Assembly: GCA_014529385.2 (NCBI GenBank)
Contig: CM043962.1
Coordinates: forward strand, 45,139,598 to 45,203,597
DNA: 64,000 bases
Direction: 5' to 3'
Source of the DNA: Adiantum capillus-veneris
Lineage: Eukaryota; Streptophyta; Polypodiopsida; Polypodiales; Pteridaceae
Made by a program: the position numbers and the translations under genes. Below the pieces are notes generated by a model. That model saw only the letters and a list, made by a program, of their open reading frames with translations. It ran no database searches and had not been told where the DNA came from. Positions within the stretch are counted from its first letter, which is position 1, and every line of letters starts with the position of its first letter. Of this stretch, positions 54,980 to 64,000 are shown piece by piece.

Positions 54980-56582
54980 TTAGATTGACTTTTATATGGG
55001 TTCGCCCATTCACATTTGGACGCCCACACTTGGCCAATCTTACCCAAACATTATACGTTCTAGTTTTAGAGTGCACCTCTCGTCGTCGATCACTCTTAAC
55101 CATTCCTATTGGACCGACAAGCCCGGTACCTGACTCTACCAAGTAAATAGTACAACGTCTGTCATAGGTGATAGGGTGTCCATGAGCCGTGAGGGTTAAC
55201 ATGTCCCCCTTCCTGATGTAGATTCTGTCCTTGGAAGCTATTGAGTTGAAGCTCGTTCATTGAGGTGGAAGAGCCTTTGAGATGAGTGTCCTTAGCCTTC
55301 TTCAGTCACTACAAAATCAAACAACATTAGCAGAGTAATTGCATTCTTATATAAAATTAAAAAGCATATGCAGTTGTAGACAGAAAATTTGATTGGTAAC
55401 AAAACTTTTAAACCATTTGTCAGCCATAAACATTAAATTGCAATATAATCAAACGCATAAACAGTTGTAAAGGTAAAAAATTAAACAAGTCTGGGGTTGC
55501 TAATTTAACGGTCAAAAGGTACTAAAGATCAACTATTAATACCATAGGCAAGCTTCTCAATTTTCTCTGTTCAATCAAGTTGTTCAATCCCGAGATCCAA
55601 GTATTTCATGTCCGAGGGCTGACTAGAGGCTATACCTAGAAGACCTTGTAGTTAAGCTATGATAAAAGGAATTTTTCATGAAATCATTGCCTGACTGATT
55701 ACCTTTTCTTTGACCCCCAAAAGTCTTTTCACAGTGATTCAATTTTGATGTGTGTGCTTATTTTGTATGCCTTGGGTTTTTTTCTTTTCAAGGAAAAGCG
55801 CCCACACTGGGAACCTCTAGGGCTCTAGTACCATAGGCGATACATGTGAATGAAGTACCAAATCAAGCTGAGATTTCTCTTTCCCTTTAGATTTTACATT
55901 GTGGCACTTTGATTTTTTATTTTTTATTTGTTTGTTTTCAACATTTTAATTTTGTAACTTTGGGGGGTCATATAACACTGTTACCCTCCCCAGCCTCATC
56001 ACACTAGTAAACTCCCTTTATGATACTTAAGCTAAAGGTCAGTAGGGACTAAGCCCACTAGAAAGCCCTAGTACATTTCACACAATGCTGCCTAAATCGG
56101 ATTAAGAACTTAAGTAACCATTGATTATTAGGAAGGCATTTCCCATGGTATTAAGAGAAGATCTCTAACGCCTAGCTTGGTCAAACTAGCTTAGTTGGAC
56201 TGCTTGATTTTTAAACCTAGACAAGTGATTATGACAAAAATTACATTGAATTTAATGTTTGATACTAAACAAAGGCACTGAATATTATGCTACCAATCAC
56301 AATCAAAACAGACAAACATGGATGCAAAAAAGATAAGGGGCAATGCTAACGGACAAGAAACACCTGTTTGTGTTGATAATTGCACTTGATTTAAAGAGTG
56401 AGTCGAGATAAAGATTCCATGAAGGTCCAAATCCTAACCACAGCAACACATTCCTGTACACACTAGGAAACACAAAGAATACATCTAGGAGGCACATCAG
56501 TGGGAAAAGGTACCAACACTTATTGAACACAATTAAAAAACATAAGGACCCTAACCTAATTGTTTGCACTCCCCTTAGAGAG
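54980..56582. other. AT-rich intergenic stretch
   Basis: About 1.6 kb with no ORF, repeat or structure that I can support. A minus-strand open frame at 56303-56569 has hydrophobic, non-coding-looking composition. Confidence 0.5.
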
Positions 56583-57026
56583 TCAAGGGAATAGGATATT
56601 GTAGAGATTGGGGGGAAACCCTAAGTCTAAACCCCAATCCTCATCGAGATAAACAAAGTCATCATTCATGAAACCATAGGTGCCATCCGTGTAGTCTTCT
56701 TCCTCATAGGTACCCATGTTTACTAGGAAGGTCACTAGACGCATACAGTCATCTTGGTCAATAGGGTAGGCTTGTGCAATGGGAGAAACACTCTCTACTA
56801 AGTATGGATCAGACGTGGTCAAGATACGTATCAACCATTCTAACACCTCGAAATTCCTCTCACATGCTAGCGTACTTACCAAATCCCATTCACATGCAAG
56901 CACCGGAAAGACCATGTGAAACATTTGTGAAAAGTAACGAGGGTACCTCTCAACCAAGGCCGGAGTGGATGACTCTAGCGTACTAGCCATATTTGTACAT
57001 GCAAATAGATGATGGTTAGAGTGCAA
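56583..57026 (-). CDS. Hypothetical protein, 147 aa
   Basis: One intact frame from 57026 (or MASTLESS at 56990) to 56583. It is acidic and rich in aromatic residues (VFPVLACEWDLVSTLACERN, FEVLEWLIRIL, then EEEDYTDGTYGFMNDDFVYL). There are no internal stops, and a TATA box lies about 80 bp upstream. I do not recognise the protein. The WEx-LACERNFEVLEWL pattern has the look of a short helical repeat, which would fit an ankyrin-like or capsid-like fold only loosely. It lies downstream of the PR2/WxPK pseudogene on the same strand, so it may be a retroelement ORF or a small plant gene. Confidence 0.4.
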   Translation of the reverse strand: MHSNHHLFACTNMASTLESSTPALVERYPRYFSQMFHMVFPVLACEWDLVSTLACERNFEVLEWLIRILTTSDPYLVESVSPIAQAYPIDQDDCMRLVTFLVNMGTYEEEDYTDGTYGFMNDDFVYLDEDWGLDLGFPPNLYNILFP

Positions 57027-57106
57027 ATATTACAAGGGTCGTGTTCTTGTGCATAATGTGTTTTTTATGATTTTGTGTTATGACTCTTGCTCTTTTACTT
57101 TAAAGC

Positions 57107-57115
57107 TTTATATAT
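57107..57115 (-). promoter_or_regulatory. TATA box upstream of the 147-aa ORF
   Basis: TATATAAAG on the minus strand, about 80 bp before the first ATG. Confidence 0.45.
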
Positions 57116-57217
57116 ACATTCCCTAAGATTGGGAGATTGAGAGGTCAGGGAGGAAGGTTGAGAGGGAAACAAGTGAATGATGGATGTTATCAAACACTCT
57201 CCCCTTTCTTGGGTAGA

Positions 57218-58360
57218 TCATATCGTTTGAAATGTGCTCGTCACCCTTTGAAACCAAATTTTCCAGTTGGTAATAGGTGAGGATTTTTGCCAGTAGTTTT
57301 CTATTACCTTAGGTGCCTCGTCAAGTTGCAAGGGTGGTAAGGTACTCTCCCAAGATCGAACTTGAAGTGGTTCATTTGGTGATTCTTGAACAGTGGGAGG
57401 TGTGGATTCCTTTGTAGCTTCACCGAGGTCCACTATTGTAGATGGAGGCTGTGGAGAAGCTTTTACCTCTATGTATGCATTACATGAGGAGCTAGAAGCT
57501 TCATGGGACTCCCCCCTTCCTGAGCTAGGTGGAACAAATCGTTCTTTCTTTGGTACCCAAACTAGCTTTGGAGCGGGTGTGTAGCATTCTGTAAATATTT
57601 CCTTTCCACGATCTTTCAATTTATTTTGGAGCCACAGGATTGGGCTCATATAGGCCCGGTGACAAGTAAGAACACAATCTGCGTTTTGGCACCCAGATTT
57701 GATCATTTCCTTGATAGTAGCCTTGGGCTTCCAATAGTCGTTTAGGAATCCAATGCCATGTTTCCTTACATTTCTTGGAGTGAGTGGGATGTCTCTTACC
57801 AGGTTCCTGTATTTTAGCACTAGCTATGGTCGCTAAAGAAGCTTTAGAGACCCACTTGTATGTTTTCTTTGTTATGTTGGGATGGGTCTTGTGTGTCTCA
57901 AGATTTATTTCAACTACGTCAGTTGAAGCTCTAGAGAGTTGGGCTATGGGGACATGTATTTCAACCTCTTGGACATGCAATGTTTTGGGTTTTATTTCCT
58001 TAAGAGGAAATATCTCAGGGATTATGGCTTGAGTGGCAAGGCTAAGAGTTGGTTTTTGTGTTGTGACACCCCCTGTCCCCCAATCAATAGTGCATTTGGT
58101 CGCTATCATCCACGTGCATCCTAGGTTTAGATTACCCTCCATAGTTCCAACAGGCATGACCAAAAAGTCTTGAGCTACAACCCCATTGTCATAACAGACA
58201 GAAGTGTGTCAGATTCCAAAAACCAAAGTTTTTTTCTTGTTGACACCCTTGACTTGGATAGTACTCTCTGACAGAGGTGGCTTTCCCAATTGACACCATA
58301 CTCCATATGACAACATATTATATTTAGCACACGTGTCCAATAAGACATTGACGGGAGCAA
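57218..58360 (-). pseudogene. Stand-alone PR2-like domain with WxPK motifs
   Basis: In one frame: VNVLLDTCAKYNMLSYGVW (about 58297-58352), then FLVMPVGTMEGNLNLGCTW (about 58100-58170). These align with the active-site and L-I-L-G-x-P-W segments of the OTA PR2 domain. The active site reads D-T-C-A where D-T-G-A is expected. A single TGA lies at about 58211. Downstream are YKWVSKASL, WHWIPKRLLEAQGYYQGNDQ, QIWVPKRRL and, in another frame, LVWVPKKERF, then a Ser/Pro-rich tail ending at 57218. No integrase or RT is next to it. It is either the isolated 3' pol end of a third OTA element or a partly kept derivative. Confidence 0.7.
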
Positions 58361-58512
58361 AGAGAACCCCGAACCCCGACGGCCTCTAAAACGTCGGGGG
58401 CCAAATGGCGCGCCTCGAGCCTGTCACACGGTAAAGCGAACAGGGGGCGCCACCTAGCTTTGAGCGGCTAGGACGCAGACCGCGATGATATGAACACCGC
58501 AAACTTACACAG

Positions 58513-58516
<4 letters not shown>

Positions 58517-58579
<63 letters not shown>
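58517..58579. repeat. (CA)n-(GA)n compound microsatellite
   Basis: CA repeat at 58517-58549 followed by GA repeat at 58554-58579. Confidence 0.95.
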
Positions 58580-58915
58580 TTGACAAATGATGAAAACCTT
58601 CGGGGGTGTGAGGGAGAATTATTCCTGTAGTATTTACAATGACCTTCCTTCCAGCGAGGCAGCACACCGTGGTGATAGAGAGGTAGGGAGAAAAGATGGT
58701 GCAACTACTTGGTGCTTTCTCTAAAACGACTCAATGATTGTGAAGCTTGCTACTAAGAGCGTGTATACGTGTGTGCATCGACCATTGGAGTCAAGAGGTG
58801 GATGTGGCTCCCTTCGCATGGTGCAATTCCCAAGGCAAACCAACACACAAGCCCCCTCCCCGTTATGCCAATAGTGTCAACTCTTACCACTACACTCTAC
58901 CAAGTGCTGACCTCT

Positions 58916-58944
58916 CCCCCCCCCCCCCCCCCCCCCCCCCCCCC
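58916..58944. repeat. C29 homopolymer
   Basis: Twenty-nine consecutive C bases. Confidence 0.95.
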
Positions 58945-59672
58945 GATAGTGACCTCTCAGTGCCAATTTATAGGTGTTGGCTGCTTGGATTATGGTAATC
59001 TCGATGTGATTAGGGTAAGCTAATCGGGGAGACAAAGCAAGCGGTGGGCCCGGTGTGGTTGACCCTTGCTTTGTCTTGAGAGTTATTTAAAAATGAGAAT
59101 CTCTAGGTGGGCCTTTGTGACCATCACCTGGAGAGAGGGAATTTACAAAGTGGGAAGTTTATGATGGCTTGGGTGAAAACTGAAGAAATGATGAACATAA
59201 CCTATAAATTACTAAAAATGGCATCGTGGTTGCGTGATGCCAGCGAATGGTGCATTGCGAGTGCGTTGATGTAGTGCGCACTTCTTTTCGGGGTCGGCCG
59301 GGGCATGCCTTTGGTGGATTTCTCCTTTTTTTGTTGTTGGCGACGCGTGATTTGGGTTCCTCCTTTTTGTTGATGAAGATGGAGTAGGATCCTATTTCCT
59401 CCTTCTTTTTGTATTTTTTTTAAGTGCGTGCGTATACACGTGTCGTGTGTATATATGGGTGCATGAGGGTATTTGTACATGTGCGTGCGAGCGTGAGTGT
59501 GTGTGTATATGTAAGCATATGTGTGTGCACGAGCATGCGTGGGAATGGGGGAATGTATGTAATATATATATATATTCTATTTTTTTGGTTTTTTGGCAGT
59601 GCAGACGACGCAGAGATGGGGGGGGGGGTGAGAATGGTGAAGGGGAGGGGTGTGTGCGTGCGTGCACAGCAG

Positions 59673-59678
59673 GTGTGT

Positions 59679-59709
<31 letters not shown>

Positions 59710-59715
59710 GGGGGG
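59673..59715. repeat. (GT)10 followed by G23
   Basis: GT repeat to 59692, then 23 consecutive G bases. Confidence 0.95.
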
Positions 59716-60159
59716 ATAGTGTGTGTGTGCGGCAGTGTACAGAGAGCACGAGCTTGCGGTGGAGTGGAGCCGGGCAGTAAGCGGGTGAGACAGAGCGCGA
59801 GAGAGAGTGAGAGTGGGGGAGGAGATGGTGAGGGAGGGGATAGGGGATAGGGTTGGGGGGGTGTCAATGGAAGGAAGGCGCGGACGGGCTATGGATGCGC
59901 GTGAGGCTCGAGAGGGGGGGTGGCGACAACGGGGGCGACAAGAGACGGGGGGGTAGCTTGGTCAACGAGGGAGAGAGAGAGAGAGAGATTAATTCCAAGG
60001 GGTGGTTCCCACCGAGGGAAGAGAGGGGGAAGAGGATGGATAGAGATAGGGGTTGTGAGGGGTGGGGAGGGGGTGGGAGGAGTAGAGGATAGATGAAGAG
60101 AGGGTGTGAGAGATAGAGGGAGGGATAGGTGGTGCTTTTCTTAAGGCCGCCATGGCTAC

Positions 60160-60163
<4 letters not shown>

Positions 60164-60234
<71 letters not shown>
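60164..60234. repeat. (GA)35 microsatellite
   Basis: Seventy-one bases of GA repeat; shorter GA runs lie nearby at about 59970-59988 and 60340-60357. Confidence 0.97.
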
Positions 60235-60236
<2 letters not shown>

Positions 60237-60789
60237 AAGGCTAGGTGTAGATGGGGGGGGGGGTTGCTTAAGCCAATGGGAGTGTGGACGAGAGGGGGTG
60301 GGGATACGGCCCGCCGGGGCTGGAGTGTGGACAGGCAGAGAGAGAGAGAGAGAGAGAAATAATATTTGGAAGAGAGAGAGAGATACTATCTATGGCGGCC
60401 CGCCGTGGCTGGAGTATGACAGAGGTACCCATGGCACCTACCGGGCCGGATGATGCATCGGCAGAGTAGGAGAGAGAATATTAGCGGGGCCGAGTAGTAA
60501 GAGAGAGAGAGAGATCGTCTTGTGGTGATAATGGAGGGGTGTGGCCAAACTGGCGACGCCCTACTGGTGGTTAACCTTTGGGGGGGGGGGGGGTATGGTG
60601 AATGGTAAAGGCCCTTTTTTGTTTTTTTTTCCTTTTGCTTTTTGGTAACAAACCCTCCCTTCCTTAGGGTGTGGTTCTCACGGGCATGGTTTTGAAAGCC
60701 GGCTATCATTAGCCCTCCCATCTGGCTAGAGGCATTCATGCTTCTAGCCCTTCCTCTGCATCTTTAGTTGTGGAGTTAGAGGGTTCTCC

Positions 60790-62182
60790 CTCTTCTGGAA
60801 TGTCTAGCATGAATTCTGGATCAAACCTAAGAAAATACCTTTTCAGTCTCCGCCCATTGACCCTAGTCTTGTGAATTCTCCCATTAGCTTATAGCTGCCA
60901 TTGTCATAGCTTTTCTTGATGATGAATGGTCCTTCCCATCTGAGTTGAAATTTCTTGTCCTTCCCGGTGTCAAATCTATTGTGGTATCTCAGCACTAACA
61001 TATCTTTTTCCATTCCCTTTTCTTTAAGCCCTTGATTGAAAGTGAGCCGGCGTCGTTCTGCTTGCGCTGCATAGTGATTGATTGCTTCTTCCCTATCTAG
61101 TTGGAGTCTCTCAAATCCAAGATATGGTTTTTGAGATTTACAATTGGAAACTGTATCTGGCTAGCCAAGACTCATAAGCTGACTATCTTTACCTCAATGG
61201 GTAGAATTGCCTCCTTCCCATAAACTAGATGGAAAGGGGTGAAACCTAGTGATGTTTGGAACGTTTTTCGGTAGGCCCAGAGAGCTGCCATAAGATGTTT
61301 ATCCCAGTCTCTTGTGTGATTGTTCACCTGCTTTGTGATGATTTTGCAAATCATTCCGTTTACCTTCTCTACCAGACCATTGCATTGTGGATAGTATGGT
61401 GTGGAATGTTGGCGTGTGATGCCTAACTTCTTCATCAATTCTCCTACCATATCGTCTCTGAAGCCTGGTCCTCTATCTGATATTATCTCAAGAGGAGTGC
61501 CAAAACGGCAACAGATATGCTCAAAAATTAACTTTTCTACCTCTTGGGCTGTAATGCGGGTGGTGGCTGTTGCTTCAGCCCAACGAGTCATGTAGTCTAC
61601 CCCCACTATGATGTACAGTTTACCTGATTGTGCCCTTGGTAAAGGACCGATTGCATCTATTCCCCATTTCTCAAATGGACCATATGAGATGATAGGAGTT
61701 TGTGGCTCGTAGGTTAAGGTGAGATCACTAGCCACTTGACAAGCCTTACATGTTTTACACCAATGGTGTACATCCATGTTCAAACTAGGCCAAGAGTATC
61801 CTGCCTGTAGAATCTTCCTACTAGTGATATATAGAGCAAAATGGCTGCCGCAAACGCCATCATGGCAACCTGAAATTACCTCTGTGATCTCAGTGGAGGT
61901 TGGCACCCTGAGAATTTGATCCTTGCCCTTACAATACAAGTGGTCGTTTACAAGGCGGTACCTGGTAGCCTTCCTTACCAGTCCCCACTGCTTCTGGCCT
62001 TTGGTGTATCCTCCCGGACATTCTCTTGTATCTAGAAAGCTGATGATATCAGGCATAGCATCACTACCTTGAAACAGGGGTAGCTTCAGTTTGATGGCTC
62101 CTACGGGAACGTCTTGTATTCTTTCCTTGGCTAGAGCATCTGTCTCCTGATTTTCTGCTCTGGGGACATGAAATAGTCTCAC
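60790..62182 (-). pseudogene. TAT4 integrase
   Basis: The open frame 62182-61172 carries the end of the second RNase H (ENQETDALAKERI), then an H2C2 zinc module (CHDGVCGSHF, WCKTCKACQ), then the catalytic core with all three acids: KWGIDAIGPLP, EIISDRGPGF and YPQCNGLVEKVNG. GFTPFHLVYGKEAILPIEV follows. After a stop at about 61170 the tail continues in another frame (FDTGKDKKFQLRWEGPFII, about 60920-60980). One zinc module only, unlike the OTA pair. The core looks intact over 336 codons, the best-kept enzyme frame in the window. Confidence 0.92.
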
Positions 62183-62480
62183 TGCTTAAAACTTCCTTAG
62201 AAGATCCTTAACTTGGCGTAGTTGACCAAGTAAAACCTGATTCTTACGAACCCAAGTGCCATTTATCTGCCTTATCAAAAGCAAAGCATCGCCAAATACA
62301 TTTAGGCGCTGAATTCCTTGTGAAATACATTGTTCCAACCCAAGAATTAGGGCTACATATTCTGCTTCATTGTTGGAGTGGGAGTGTAATAACTGCCCAA
62401 TGGAAAATACTCTTTCTTGTTGCTCGTTGAAAATGACTATGCTAGCTGCCGTTGGTCCATTGTTCTCTTGTATGCTCCGT
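62183..62480 (-). pseudogene. TAT4 second (archaeal-type) RNase H
   Basis: Acidic residues in order: SLFFDGAYKR, HSNNEAEYVALILGLEQC, LNVFGDALLLIRQ and ENQETDALA. One frameshift at about 62440 and a TAA at about 62187. Family knowledge: Tat elements carry this extra RNase H after the usual one. Confidence 0.85.
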
Positions 62481-63138
62481 CAAAGAAAAGAGAGTGAGCT
62501 TTTTCTAGCCTACGACTCTCTACCATTGGTGTTTCTTGCTTTGCTTCCGTGTTGACCTTCAACCTCTTCTCATAGTTGTGATGAGTGAGAATTCCCGCTA
62601 AACTAGCCCTAGTGGAGTTTACTACTTGCATGGTGTAGTCAAACTCTTGTAACCTAATTAACCACTTAGAGATCCTAGATGATACATCCATGTGTCGCAT
62701 TACATATGGGAGAACCTCTTCCATTGTCAGGATTACAAAGGGTCTAGGCAGGAGATAGGAGCAAAACTTTGTGGTGGCAAACATTAGTGCCAGAACCATG
62801 TGTTCTACTTCGGTAAATCCCTTTTCTGACGGGGTCATGACACGACTAGAGAAGTAAATAGGATGCATGGCGCACACTCTGTATCATTCGTGACCCACCA
62901 CTTCATTGAGTATTTCATCCTGGAATGGGAGGGGAAAGTGATCCCTCTTCGTTGCTGCATTGAGAGGTTTATAGTCCACACAGACTCTCCACTTACCATT
63001 TTTTTTTTGTGTGACTACTACTGGGGAGACCCACTCTGAGTCTTCGACAGGGTAGATGAAACCTGCTTGTAGCAAACTTCTCACTTCCTTAAGTAGTGCC
63101 TCTTGTTGGATTACTCCCAGTCTTCTGAGCTTTTGCAC
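62437..63138 (-). pseudogene. TAT4 reverse transcriptase start joined to RNase H end
   Basis: 63138-62884 reads the RT fingers (GFIYPVEDSEWVSPVVVTQK, WRVCVDYKPLNAATKRDHFP, PFQDEILNEVVGHE). Immediately after a TGA at 62884-62886 the same frame reads MHPIYFSSRVMTPSEKGFTE, which belongs to the RNase H. The whole RT palm with its catalytic Asp pair, the thumb and the start of RNase H are missing, so this is an in-frame deletion. RNase H continues with SRISKWLIRLQEFDYTMQVV. Confidence 0.9.
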
Positions 63139-63661
63139 TACTGGTTTACTATCTTCCTTGAGTTTTATGTGGTGTTACACTACTATAATTCCTGTGATCT
63201 TATCATAGCCATCAATGAACAAAGTAGTGAAGTTATCTAGCATGGATATATACTCCTTCCTTTCTTCATCTATTAACTCCCTTGAGAGCATTTTCTGTAA
63301 CTTACCTGCATCCTCCAAGGATTGCGTACTTGATGATCCCTCTTGGTTTGTCGGGTGTGTTTCAGATTGTGTCAATCTTTTTGGGTCTTTAAGAATGACC
63401 CCCATCACTTCGATGCTACTGTCACTTACGTCAGTGGGGCCAAGTTATCTTCGGGCCCTGCATTAACACATTTTGAACTAAGTCATAGGGTTTTGCATAC
63501 TCACCTAGTGAGAAGTCCACGATGTCTATCTTCCATCGCGGTTTAGCTGCCTGCTTGCTAGACTCGGCCTTCCCTTTCATCTTCTCTTCTCTTTGAGATG
63601 CCTCCTCGTGGCTGGCACGCTTCACTCCCATAGCATCCACTTCTTCTACCTTTGATTTCAC
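63139..63661 (-). pseudogene. TAT4 pre-RT region
   Basis: Two short frames: 63661-63431 (Lys/Glu-rich, then WKIDIVDFSLGEYAKPYDLV, GPKITWP) and 63408-63175 (LIDEERKEYISMLDNFTTLF, which normally precedes RT). The protease that should lie between them is not visible, so another deletion is likely near 63430. Confidence 0.65.
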
Positions 63662-63943
63662 TTTGTGCTTTTCTCAAACTGATTCTTATACCTTTTCTCC
63701 TCATCGTCGACGGCATGATGTCCTCGTTTAGTTGTCATCTATCAGTGCTCCCGCTGTTTACGCTTTCTTTCTGTCTCATATTTCCTGATAATAGAAAGAG
63801 ATGGATGCTGGTAGTTGTGATTAATTTCTTGTAATGGCTCCCTTCTGCCTCCATTTCTAGCGGCAATAATTTTGTCTGTGGTTTTCCATATCCGCAAGTC
63901 TGCTAAGCTTTGACAACTCAACTTCGAGGCAAGAAGCAATGCA

Positions 63944-63974
<31 letters not shown>

Positions 63975-63988
63975 GAGAGAGAAAGAGA
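63944..63988. repeat. GA-rich microsatellite at right edge
   Basis: GA repeat with a single GGG interruption. The 63662-63943 stretch before it holds nothing I can identify. Confidence 0.9.
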
Positions 63989-64000
63989 ACAGAGGCCACA

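Larger units (their letters stand above)
58361..60789. other. Simple-repeat-rich intergenic region
   Basis: G/A-rich, repeat-laden sequence with microsatellites and homopolymer runs (listed separately). No ORF free of repeat sequence shows a recognisable domain. Runs of this kind are error-prone in sequencing. Confidence 0.6.
60790..63700 (-). mobile_element. TAT4: Tat-type gypsy element, internal part
   Basis: On the minus strand: pre-RT region, N-terminal RT, RNase H remnant, a second archaeal-type RNase H, integrase and integrase tail. The double RNase H is the hallmark of the Tat lineage. No LTR, gag or primer site is in the window; the element probably continues past the right edge or is truncated. 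It is clearly different in sequence from the OTA-plus and OTA-minus elements. Confidence 0.85.

Noticed and set aside
59424-59867. Several overlapping open frames on both strands
   Set aside because: Caused by GT, G and A-C rich simple sequence; no domain.

Overview
The window looks like nuclear DNA from a land plant with a large, retrotransposon-packed genome. Everything that can be assigned with confidence is a long terminal repeat (LTR) retrotransposon or a fragment of one. The elements use plant-type initiator-Met, Asp and Trp tRNA primer sites, carry plant-type Ty3/gypsy and Ty1/copia proteins, and are nested in one another. I see no bacterial gene organisation, rRNA, tRNA gene, CRISPR array or convincing host gene. 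The species cannot be told from the sequence; a fern or other large-genome plant is only a guess.

Layout, left to right. (1) 1-7283, minus strand: chromovirus CV1, with a C-terminal chromodomain, a deleted integrase core and several in-frame stops; its left LTR runs off the window. (2) 7284-25530: an old, broken element of the non-chromovirus (Athila/Tat-related, 'OTA') group on the minus strand, OTA-minus. It is split by a second chromovirus, CV2 (12172-21472, both LTRs present). (3) 25749-48634, plus strand: a very long relative, OTA-plus, with a 923-bp 5' LTR, a tRNA-Asp primer site, gag, protease, RT, RNase H and integrase. Downstream of the integrase it has a second protease-like domain, a W-(I/V)-P-K repeat region, a non-coding stretch with palindromic repeats and an additional ORF. 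A copia element, COP1 (40230-45392), sits inside that ORF with a perfect 5-bp target duplication. (4) 48635-51002: chromovirus fragment CV3. (5) About 51083-54546: element TRP1, with a tRNA-Trp primer site, one unrecognised ORF and only 77 bp of 3' LTR. (6) 54.6-60.7 kb: simple repeats, an unrecognised 147-aa ORF with a TATA box, and a lone protease-like plus WxPK pseudogene. (7) 60.8-63.7 kb, minus strand: a Tat element, TAT4, with two RNase H domains and a deleted RT core.

The most interesting system is the shared architecture of OTA-plus and OTA-minus. In both, the integrase is preceded by two H2C2 zinc modules separated by a conserved linker. It is followed by a second aspartic-protease-like domain, then an array of WIPK/WVPK motifs, then about 2.5-2.8 kb without coding signal, then an extra ORF. 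That ORF begins with a conserved domain I cannot name and continues into a charged coiled coil. A third locus (57.2-58.4 kb) keeps the protease-like domain and WxPK motifs alone. OTA-plus also carries two arrays of about 290-bp repeats, each built round a near-perfect palindrome with core AAATAATCGCGATTATTT.

Nearly every coding region is a pseudogene. Domain calls rest on motifs read by eye; exact boundaries are approximate.
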